NCBI GenBank assembly: GCA_015063605.1
Contig: SVTV01000007.1
Coordinates: forward strand, 1 to 64,000
Source: Oscillospiraceae bacterium
Lineage (GTDB): Bacteria; Bacillota; Clostridia; Oscillospirales; SIG627
Direction of reading: 5' to 3'
DNA: 64,000 nucleotides
Position 1 is the first letter of the stretch. The number at the start of each line of letters is the position of its first letter. The position numbers were made by a program, and so were the translations under genes. Of the stretch, positions 1-5,923 are shown one piece after another. The notes beneath the pieces were generated by a model that did not search any database, was not told the DNA's origin, and saw nothing but the letters and a program-made list of their open reading frames with translations.

Positions 1-1
1 G

Positions 2-181
2 TTTATCGCAAGGATCGAGATCGGAGAACGCACTGTGAAATACTCACGGCACTCCGCTCAAAAAATCCGAATCATTTACCGTGACATCGGTGAATGGGAT
101 TACGACGATGCGGCAGAAGCCGAACAACAACCGCAGATCGTAGCAGTGACCGTAGCACAACCGGAACTGCTCCCTGCATAA
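2..181 (+). CDS. C-terminal end of a large serine recombinase (DUF4368-like tail), 5' truncated by the window
   Basis: The frame is open from the left edge and ends at TAA 179-181, giving the last 59 residues of a protein. The segment RIEIGERTVKYSRHSAQKI followed by IIYRDIG resembles the DUF4368 C-terminal region of large serine recombinases of the TnpX/Tn4451 and conjugative-transposon type, which often reads 'I.V.E...KYS....Q.I.I.Y..IG'. These enzymes integrate and excise mobile elements using a catalytic serine in an N-terminal domain that lies outside this window. The last 20 or so residues are Gln/Ala/Val-rich and not recognisable. The call rests on a short tail and on memory of the family, so it is moderate. 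If right, an element ends at or just right of this gene. Confidence 0.6.
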   Translation, partial: FIARIEIGERTVKYSRHSAQKIRIIYRDIGEWDYDDAAEAEQQPQIVAVTVAQPELLPA

Positions 182-207
182 ACACCGCACAATGCGGGAT
201 AAACGCA

Positions 208-242
208 GTAACGGCGGATGACTAACCGCAATCCGCCGTTAC
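208..242. terminator. Perfect 12-bp stem-loop after the recombinase gene
   Basis: GTAACGGCGGAT (208-219) is repeated inverted at 231-242 with an 11-nt loop, 27 nt after the recombinase stop. No T-run follows on either strand, so it may be a terminator that does not need a U-tract, or a structure at the element end. The rest of the stretch to 321 holds no gene that I can see. Confidence 0.45.
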
Positions 243-321
243 CACACCTACATACTGTCAGAAAATGTCCCTATGAACACTAACAGAAGCCTTTTTCTTG
301 TTTTTATTGGCAGCGCAAAGA

Positions 322-1515
322 TCATTTCCACAAGGCTCTTACATCGTAAAAGCCTATAAGCTCTCCCTTTTCTCCGTCTTCATCGGATGAAAGACGGGAG
401 AAGATCAATCTCGTATCGGTGGGGTCAAGAGTTATATTCTTATTTATCTTATACTCTTCAAGCTCAATTATCTTCACTCTCGTGTCCTTTTCCATATCGT
501 ATATGTAAAATTCTCCGCCGAGCATTACGGAAGAAGGAGCCGTATAGATAAAGAGATAATTTCCCATTTTATCGCAAGTATATCCGTACACGGGAACGGA
601 TGTGGGAACGGATACGCCGGATGTATTTCCCGAATCAAGGTCAAGGAAGGTAAACTCATGAGCACGCTCCGTGGTATTCTTAAAAAGCACAGTATTTTCG
701 CAAAGCCTTACGGATTCATCAAATTCAAGCTCTGTTTTGTTTTTCGATAACATATCGGCTTTTCCCGATGAAACGCAGTCGGAATATTCAAAATATGCAT
801 ATCCCGTAAACTTTTCGCTTCCCTCTTTTTTCATGGCGTAATATATCTTATTTTCACCTTTGTCCATTCCCAAAAGCGATCCGTAATCCTCAAGCCTTGT
901 TTTCGGGCAGAGAACGTATTGAGTCTGAAAATCCATAAGAGCCATCAGAACAAGCTTTTCATTTTCATAAATGAAAGCGGAATCATCACGCAGTAACGCA
1001 TTTGTCAGATCCGCACCCGTTTCAATTACACTTGACGGTATCTCAAAGCTTTGAAATGAGCCTTGTGCAAGAGAAGAAATGAAAACGCTGTTGTCAAATA
1101 ATGAAACCGCATTCGACTTTTCCGTATCAAATATGAGAAAGCCGTCGGAGGACAGCGAATCCTTTTTAGCCAATATATTTTCGGAAAGGATCATTTTTTC
1201 AAGATCGAAATAGCCTGCCACATGACCGCTTTCACCTCTGACCATGTAAACTGTACCGTTTTCCAATCTGGTAAAGCGGGCATTCACTCCCGCAACGCCC
1301 TCGGGCAACCCTATCTTGAAAACACTTTCAAAGCCCATTTCGGCAAGAGCGATATTCCCTTCGCTCTTTTCATACGAATGTGCTCTTGAGCCCGACTGCA
1401 CGCCTGTGCTTTCAACTGTACCCGTTTCTTTTGTAATATTTTCATCCCCGCCGCAGGAAAAGAGCGATCCAACGGTAAGAAAAAGCGACAATATAACGCA
1501 AAGCGTTCTTTTCAT
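322..1515 (-). CDS. Secreted lipoprotein of unknown function
   Basis: Predicted 397-residue lipoprotein. The N-terminus has two basic residues, a hydrophobic stretch (about residues 5-19) and the lipobox LFSCGG, so the mature protein would begin at the Cys and be anchored outside the cytoplasmic membrane. The rest is rich in short beta-strand-like segments with repeated aromatic/Gly turns, reminiscent of a beta-propeller, but I recognise no family. The ATG at 1513-1515 was chosen because the signal peptide starts there and AGAAAGG lies 13 nt upstream, a spacing used repeatedly in this genome; an ATG four codons earlier has the SD too close. It is the third gene leftward after the Y-family polymerase and its small partner, with a 76-nt gap, so it may be co-transcribed or have its own promoter. 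No function is inferred. Confidence 0.7.
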   Translation of the reverse strand: MKRTLCVILSLFLTVGSLFSCGGDENITKETGTVESTGVQSGSRAHSYEKSEGNIALAEMGFESVFKIGLPEGVAGVNARFTRLENGTVYMVRGESGHVAGYFDLEKMILSENILAKKDSLSSDGFLIFDTEKSNAVSLFDNSVFISSLAQGSFQSFEIPSSVIETGADLTNALLRDDSAFIYENEKLVLMALMDFQTQYVLCPKTRLEDYGSLLGMDKGENKIYYAMKKEGSEKFTGYAYFEYSDCVSSGKADMLSKNKTELEFDESVRLCENTVLFKNTTERAHEFTFLDLDSGNTSGVSVPTSVPVYGYTCDKMGNYLFIYTAPSSVMLGGEFYIYDMEKDTRVKIIELEEYKINKNITLDPTDTRLIFSRLSSDEDGEKGELIGFYDVRALWK

Positions 1516-1591
1516 AGTTATACACATGCCTTTCTGTGACGTATCTTCGTATATTATATACTATCCCGACGTATTCCGCAAGGCTTTTCCA

Positions 1592-1855
1592 TTATTTTAT
1601 AGATATTATCTCCGCTTCCACGAACCATCTATCCTCCTCCCGGAACATATATCTTTGCTTCCCTCCTATCATGACGGTATACCGTATACCTCTGCCCCCC
1701 ACTTTCAATGATGCGGCGGGAGTGATATGCAAAACTCTGTCTATCTTGTATTTTTCTCCGTCTTCCCAAACGAAGGATCTGGGAAGCAAGGTTCCGTCCT
1801 TACGCATTACCGCATATACATCCACATAAACCTTTCTGTATTCCCTTTCGTTCAT
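1592..1855 (-). CDS. Small protein encoded with the Y-family polymerase
   Basis: An 87-residue protein starting 13 nt after the polymerase stop, with a good Shine-Dalgarno (AGGAG about 7 nt before ATG), so it is almost certainly co-transcribed and translated with the polymerase. The sequence alternates charged and hydrophobic residues (WEDGEKYKIDRVL, GIRYTV, WFVEAEI), as in a small beta-barrel. In other bacteria small partners lie next to Y-family polymerases (YolD next to UvrX/YqjW in Bacillus; DUF6504-type proteins next to ImuB/DinB), and the pattern here is similar in size and spacing. I cannot show homology by eye. The best guess is an accessory factor of translesion synthesis; this is inferred from context only. 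Confidence 0.7.
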   Translation of the reverse strand: MNEREYRKVYVDVYAVMRKDGTLLPRSFVWEDGEKYKIDRVLHITPAASLKVGGRGIRYTVMIGGKQRYMFREEDRWFVEAEIISIK

Positions 1856-1868
1856 TTCCTTTCTCCTC

Positions 1869-3107
1869 TCATTTAGGTACTCCCGTAGGCATTATAACCT
1901 TCGTTTCGCAATCCAAGGGTATCTTAAGTCCGTCGAGCAAGCACCCGTTGCATATAATATCTTTTCCGAATCGACGGCGGATATCCTCCACGATGCGTTC
2001 TAACTTCTCACGCTTTTCCAAAGCTTCGGAATCGCAGAAAATATTGAATTGATCGGTATAGCTCATATCCACAAGGTTTATGGCTCGTACGGTCACCGAG
2101 CGTATGGGATTCTGCCATTCGTATCTCTGCCTGAAAAGCTCAAATGCTTCACGGGCAATATATGACGGACTTTGAGTGGAAAATTCTATACCGCATTGCC
2201 ATTGCTTCACGGAAAGCTTGTTGTCCCTTATATATATGGCTATCCCCGTAGCCTTCTTTTTATACGTGTAAAGCTTATGACCTATATCCTGGCAAAGGGC
2301 AAGCATCACCTTCCATACCTCTGCGGAATTTTCAAGATCCTGCATGGTCGTGATACCGTGTCCCACGGATTTTACGGGAACTTGCGTATCGACCGATGCA
2401 ACTATGCTGTGATCGAGACCGTTTGCAAACCGCCACAGATCAACTCCGCATTTACCTAACTTATGCTTAAAGAAATCAACGGGCCAATTTGCAATATCAC
2501 CTATCGTTCTGATGCCGTAGTACGAAAGCTTTCTTTCGGTGGCTCTCCCCACACCGATCATTTCCGAGGCGGGCAGGTCCCATACTATTTCCTTGAAATG
2601 CTCCTTCGGAATGCAGGTGACGGCATCGGGCTTCTTCATATCGCTTCCCAGCTTGGAAAAGACTTTATTGAAGGATACCCCTGCAGAGACAGTAATACCG
2701 AGCTCAAATTTTATGCGTTCTCTTATCTCATTTGCTATCTTCTCTCCGCTTCCCTTAAGTCTTACGGAGCCTGTGACATCGAGCCAGCATTCATCCATAC
2801 CGAAGGCTTCCACCTGATCCGTATATTCCTTATATATTTTGCGTGCCGCCTTGGCGAATTTCATATATTCCTCGTAATGGGGCGGTACTACCACAAGATC
2901 GGGGCATTTCTGCTTTGCCTCCCATATGGCTTCACCCGTTGTGACTCCGCAGCCCTTCGCCTTATAATTTTTGGCAAGCACTATCCCGTGACGCTCCTCG
3001 GCACTTCCGCATACCGCTATGGGAAAAGGCTTCAATTTCGGATCGAGAAAGCATTCCACGGATGCATAAAAGTTATTCATATCGCAATGAAGTATCGTTC
3101 TGTCCAT
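1869..3107 (-). CDS. dinB: Y-family translesion DNA polymerase (DinB/UmuC family)
   Basis: A 412-residue error-prone polymerase that copies across damaged template bases. Palm-domain metal ligands are visible in the N-terminal HCDMNNFYASVE (Asp 9, followed by the steric-gate region NNFY) and in FGMDECWLDVTGS near residue 105. Helix-hairpin-helix segments around 170-200 (GVGRATERKL, IGDIANWP) are followed by the little-finger domain. A sliding-clamp binding peptide QFNIF is seen at residues 353-357. Length is somewhat above classical Pol IV (about 350) and like UmuC/YqjW-type enzymes. It is read divergently from a XRE repressor, from a consensus promoter (TTGACA-17-TATAAT on the minus strand, 3232-3204) whose spacer contains an operator, so it is probably tightly repressed and induced by damage through the neighbouring XRE/ImmA pair. 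Confidence 0.95.
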   Translation of the reverse strand: MDRTILHCDMNNFYASVECFLDPKLKPFPIAVCGSAEERHGIVLAKNYKAKGCGVTTGEAIWEAKQKCPDLVVVPPHYEEYMKFAKAARKIYKEYTDQVEAFGMDECWLDVTGSVRLKGSGEKIANEIRERIKFELGITVSAGVSFNKVFSKLGSDMKKPDAVTCIPKEHFKEIVWDLPASEMIGVGRATERKLSYYGIRTIGDIANWPVDFFKHKLGKCGVDLWRFANGLDHSIVASVDTQVPVKSVGHGITTMQDLENSAEVWKVMLALCQDIGHKLYTYKKKATGIAIYIRDNKLSVKQWQCGIEFSTQSPSYIAREAFELFRQRYEWQNPIRSVTVRAINLVDMSYTDQFNIFCDSEALEKREKLERIVEDIRRRFGKDIICNGCLLDGLKIPLDCETKVIMPTGVPK

Positions 3108-3146
3108 AAATTTACAAAAAACATTATAATATTTTTATCAAAGCCA

Positions 3147-3175
3147 TTGACAAAGTGAGTGTATTGATGTATAAT
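3147..3175 (+). promoter_or_regulatory. Consensus sigma-A promoter of the XRE repressor gene
   Basis: TTGACA (3147-3152), a 17-nt spacer and TATAAT (3170-3175) match the housekeeping consensus exactly. The predicted transcription start, near 3182, falls inside operator copy A (3180-3197). A weaker operator half (GTGAGTGTAT, 3155-3164) lies in the spacer. This placement suggests autorepression by the encoded XRE protein. Confidence 0.85.
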
Positions 3176-3179
3176 ATAT

Positions 3180-3257
3180 ACGCAAGGTTGAGTGCGTAAT
3201 AACATTATACACTCAAGTTTACGTCTTGTCAATAGATTTACGCAAATTTGAGTGCAT
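3180..3257. promoter_or_regulatory. Three copies of an 18-bp operator between the polymerase and repressor genes
   Basis: Copy A is 3180-3197 and copy C is 3240-3257 on the plus strand; copy B is 3224-3207 on the minus strand. All fit ACGYAANNTTGAGTGYRT. Copy A spans the predicted start points of both divergent promoters, copy B sits in the spacer of the polymerase promoter, and copy C lies between the polymerase -35 and the repressor ribosome binding site. The arrangement fits simultaneous repression of both directions by the adjacent XRE protein; the binding itself is inferred. Confidence 0.8.
3204..3232 (-). promoter_or_regulatory. Consensus sigma-A promoter of the Y-family polymerase operon
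   Basis: On the minus strand TTGACA (3232-3227), a 17-nt spacer and TATAAT (3209-3204) form a perfect consensus promoter pointing to the polymerase gene. Operator copy B (3207-3224) fills the spacer. A perfect promoter covered by an operator is typical of genes kept off but strongly inducible. Confidence 0.85.
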
Positions 3258-3278
3258 ATTTTGAAAGGATGAGTACAT

Positions 3279-3707
3279 ATGAGTTTTGCAGACAGACTTA
3301 AAGCCGCACGTAAAGAAAAAAATATGCTCCAGCAAGAGCTTGCCGAAGCCAGCGGAGTTGCATACAGAACCATACAGAACTGGGAAAGCGGTTCGAGACG
3401 CCCTTCCAACTTTGCGAAGGTGGAATTGGTAGCCGCAGCTCTGGGTGTGAGCACCTCGGAGCTTCTCGATGACAACGAATCCTTTATTGCCGAAGCAGGT
3501 GAAAAATACGGTTCAAAGGGTGCAAAGGATGCCGAGGGGCTTCTTATGGAAATGAGAGCTCTTTTTACCAACGGTGAAATGAAGGATGACGATATGGATG
3601 CTTTTATGAGAGCGCTCCAGGAAACTTATTGGGAAATAAAGGAACACAACAAGCAGAAATTCGATCCCAATAAAAATATCAAGCCCCGGGCTTCAAAGAA
3701 GCAGTAA
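3279..3707 (+). CDS. XRE-family repressor paired with ImmA/IrrE protease
   Basis: A 142-residue protein with an N-terminal Cro/CI-type helix-turn-helix (about residues 5-62: LKAARKEKNMLQQELAEASG then YRTIQNWESGSRRPS) and a C-terminal helical extension (about 68-125) ending in a basic tail. The two-part layout matches repressors such as DdrO and ImmR, which are inactivated by a partner metallopeptidase cutting in the C-terminal part. Its gene is followed 53 nt later by exactly such a peptidase and is divergent from a translesion polymerase. The intergenic region carries three identical-type operators over both promoters. I infer an autoregulated repressor of the polymerase operon. SD GAAAGG lies 11 nt before the ATG. 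There is no LexA-like S24 domain, so self-cleavage is not expected. Confidence 0.85.
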   Translation: MSFADRLKAARKEKNMLQQELAEASGVAYRTIQNWESGSRRPSNFAKVELVAAALGVSTSELLDDNESFIAEAGEKYGSKGAKDAEGLLMEMRALFTNGEMKDDDMDAFMRALQETYWEIKEHNKQKFDPNKNIKPRASKKQ

Positions 3708-3760
3708 GCTTAAATATGATATTTATTATATTGTAATACCCGCATCGAGGTGTGAATATA

Positions 3761-4270
3761 ATGGCAAAGACAAAAGATCCGGCTGCTGTTGCCGACAAGG
3801 TCATATATGAATGTAACAGCCGTGATCCCGAAAGGATCGCCCGTCAAAACGGGATCATGATACGAGAAGTAGAATGGAAAGAGCAAAGCGGTGCTTATAT
3901 CGAAATGATGCGCCAGCCCGTCATATTTGTGGCTGAAAGATTGGACCCCGTAATGAGATCCATCGTTATTGCTCATGAGCTGGGACACCATTTTCTCCAT
4001 AAAAAAGAAGCCGCCGAATCGGGCGGATTCCGTGAATTCAAAATTTTCGATATGATGTTAAACAATATGGAATACGAAGCAAATACCTTTGCCGCTCAGC
4101 TTCTCCTTCCCGATGATGAGATAAAAGATCTTATTTATGAGGGATATGACGTGGCACAAATAGCAAGCATCATGAATTCCGATATAAATCTCGTTGCCCT
4201 GAAGGTCTCGGGATACATCAAGGAGGGCTCTCCCTTCCGCAAGCAAGAATATAAAAACAAGTTTTATTGA
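3761..4270 (+). CDS. ImmA/IrrE-family zinc metallopeptidase
   Basis: A 169-residue protein of the ImmA/IrrE (PF06114-type) family. The zinc motif AHELGHHFLH (HExxH, His 72, Glu 73, His 76) is followed by YEANTFAAQLLLP, the usual third-ligand helix and 'A..LL.P' signature. Such enzymes cut a specific XRE repressor: ImmA cuts ImmR in ICEBs1 and IrrE cuts DdrO in Deinococcus after DNA damage. Here the upstream gene is a XRE protein of the right architecture and the shared target is apparently a Y-family polymerase operon. The ATG at 3761 was chosen because GAGGTG lies 9 nt upstream; a GTG three codons earlier overlaps that SD. No GAF-like sensor domain as in Deinococcus IrrE is present, so how damage would be sensed is unknown. 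Confidence 0.9.
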   Translation: MAKTKDPAAVADKVIYECNSRDPERIARQNGIMIREVEWKEQSGAYIEMMRQPVIFVAERLDPVMRSIVIAHELGHHFLHKKEAAESGGFREFKIFDMMLNNMEYEANTFAAQLLLPDDEIKDLIYEGYDVAQIASIMNSDINLVALKVSGYIKEGSPFRKQEYKNKFY

Positions 4271-4301
4271 TAAGGTCATTACGAAAGGCATGGTCATGAG
4301 T

Positions 4302-4499
4302 ATGAAAAACAGATTCCAAAAAATAATAGATTACATTACATCTGCGATGCAGGATGCGGGATACGATCCGTACGAACAGCTTTGTGCATATGCCGCAACG
4401 GGCAACGACGCGTTTATAACACGCAAGTCCCACGCCCGCACATTGATTTCAAAAGTAGACAGATTGCAGTTGATGGAATATCTGTCAAAAAAGCAATAA
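4302..4499 (+). CDS. IreB/ReoM-like (UPF0297-type) small protein, N-terminally short
   Basis: A 65-residue protein whose core, AGYDPYEQLCAYAATGNDAF then HARTLISKVDR, resembles the IreB/ReoM (UPF0297) pattern 'GY.P..Q..GYL.SGDP.YI......AR..I...DR'. In Enterococcus and Listeria these proteins are phosphorylated by a PASTA kinase and control cell-wall synthesis (ReoM controls MurA turnover). This copy lacks the N-terminal segment that carries the regulatory threonines in those proteins, so it may be a paralogue with another role. It follows the ImmA-like gene by 31 nt and probably shares its transcript. The ATG at 4302 is preferred because CGAAAGG sits 13 nt upstream, as at other genes here; in-frame ATGs at 4290 and 4296 are also possible. 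Confidence 0.6.
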   Translation: MKNRFQKIIDYITSAMQDAGYDPYEQLCAYAATGNDAFITRKSHARTLISKVDRLQLMEYLSKKQ

Positions 4500-4516
4500 A
4501 AAGGTAATATGTAAAT

Positions 4517-4576
4517 AGCCGCTTCAAGCTAAGTTTCAAAAACATGTTTCGTTAAAACTTGCCTGAAGCGGCTTTT
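4517..4576 (+). terminator. Rho-independent terminator of the XRE-ImmA-IreB-like operon
   Basis: AGCCGCTTCA (4517-4526) pairs with TGAAGCGGCT (4564-4573), followed by TTT and, a few bases later, a longer T-run (4582-4587). The inner part can pair further (AAGTTT with AAAACTT). It lies 17 nt after the IreB-like stop. Confidence 0.75.
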
Positions 4577-4638
4577 CAAGTTTTTTCTAAGAACTCATAC
4601 CAAAATGCCACACTCTATACAGATGGAATATGTGCCAT

Positions 4639-4678
4639 AAGAAACAGTTGAAAGGATCTCTCCCTCCAACTGTTTCTT
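4639..4678. repeat. Perfect 12-bp hairpin in a 230-bp gene-free stretch
   Basis: AAGAAACAGTTG (4639-4650) is repeated inverted at 4667-4678 around a 16-nt loop. It stands alone between the terminator at 4517-4576 and the end of the epimerase gene. From about 4684 to the epimerase stop one plus-strand frame is open and reads like protein (about 40 residues, rich in Asp/Asn/Ile/Lys), possibly the remnant of a lost gene; no family is recognised. Confidence 0.5.
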
Positions 4679-4808
4679 AATTAAAGATGATTATTCCGAT
4701 ATCGCAAACGCAATACTTGCGGATATAAAAAATTATTACCTCTTTCGGCGTAATGATAGGATTGAAAAACAGATCACTCACATTATTCAGCTTAACAGCC
4801 GGTCTAAA

Positions 4809-5753
4809 TCATATCTCTTCCTTTATGTATATCCTCGACTTATACGTCTTGGCTTTTCCGGGAGCGATAAAGTCAAAGCCCGTTTTATCTCTTCCGAAGG
4901 ATGAATTGGCGCAATCCGCCATACAATTCTGAGGCTCGAGGCAAATGAATTCTCCTCTGTTGAATATCAATCTGAAGGAATATTTTTCATCATTTTCATA
5001 TATCATGCTCAGTTTATTTGATTTGTCGTAAATTGCCATTCTTCCGCCGAGTGATGCTTTGAAATGTTTACTTATATCCCGGGAGAAGGGGTTGAAGGTA
5101 CCCTTTGCAAGGGAATCGGAAACATCATCGAATTCGGGGATATTTCCCGTGGGAAGGTAATTATTCATATTGCGCTCATACTCCTCGGATATATCGGCGT
5201 AAACCAAGGTCTCTTCCCTTTTACCCGATGCAAAAAGTGTATTGAAAGTGGTATGGAAGCCTATCATTACGGGCATATTATTATTCGATGTGTTTTTGAT
5301 ACACGTAGTATGAGTAAATCCGTCACCGCTTAAGCGGTATTCAATATCTATAATAAAGCTGTGGCAAAAATCGAGATAGGGGCTGTCCGCCGTTGCTTCA
5401 TATCTGCAAAGGATCATGTCCGTTTCCTTACGGATAAGCTTGAAACTCGTCTCATGCAGTATGCCGTGGAGATGACAGTTTGTATCAGGCTCATTGATCG
5501 GAAATCTGTATTCTCTTCCCTCAAATTCAAAGCTTCCTCCCGATATTCTGTTCACGGGAAAAAGTATGGGCATACCGTATAAATAGGGATTGTCAAGCTC
5601 TCCTCCTGTATAATCCGACGGATCGGATACATAATAAGGCTCACGCAATATCCGTAAGGTGCCCTTCCGCAAGCTTATGCAGTTACCTCCGCGGTCAAGA
5701 TCTATCACCGCCTCGTAATCTTCGTATTTTATTTTTTCAAAACTTCTTGTCAT
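4809..5753 (-). CDS. Aldose 1-epimerase family protein
   Basis: A 314-residue protein of the galactose mutarotase-like fold, which interconverts alpha and beta anomers of sugars. Family signatures are GMPILFPVNR (about residues 61-70), a catalytic-type His in NCHLHG (about 92-97), a second His region in IGFHTTFN, and the C-terminal FICLEPQNCMADCAN, where the Glu of 'LEP' is the usual catalytic base. The overall sequence is of the divergent LacX/YeaD-like type, so the natural sugar is not predictable. ATG 5751-5753 is preferred over an upstream ATG (5777) because GAGGG lies 6 nt before it. It stands alone on the minus strand downstream of a gap and the tyrosine-lyase terminator. Confidence 0.85.
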   Translation of the reverse strand: MTRSFEKIKYEDYEAVIDLDRGGNCISLRKGTLRILREPYYVSDPSDYTGGELDNPYLYGMPILFPVNRISGGSFEFEGREYRFPINEPDTNCHLHGILHETSFKLIRKETDMILCRYEATADSPYLDFCHSFIIDIEYRLSGDGFTHTTCIKNTSNNNMPVMIGFHTTFNTLFASGKREETLVYADISEEYERNMNNYLPTGNIPEFDDVSDSLAKGTFNPFSRDISKHFKASLGGRMAIYDKSNKLSMIYENDEKYSFRLIFNRGEFICLEPQNCMADCANSSFGRDKTGFDFIAPGKAKTYKSRIYIKEEI

Positions 5754-5838
5754 GCTGTCCCTCTTTTCGGAATCCATTGTTTCTGTTTACTTTAATTATA
5801 ACATATCGGAGGCGATTCTTCAATAAGCGGGAAAAGAA

Positions 5839-5876
5839 ATATGCACCTCGAAGGAAACATCTTCCGGGGTGCATAT
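5839..5876 (-). terminator. Bidirectional-looking terminator after the tyrosine phenol-lyase-like gene
   Basis: ATATGCACC (5839-5847) pairs with GGTGCATAT (5868-5876) with additional inner pairs (GAAGG/CTTCC). Reading the minus strand, the stem is followed by TTTCTTTT. It lies 47 nt past the stop of the lyase-like gene. Confidence 0.75.
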
Positions 5877-5923
5877 CTGTTTTATAAACGGAGTCTTATA
5901 TTTTTTTAAAAGGTTTATCGGAA

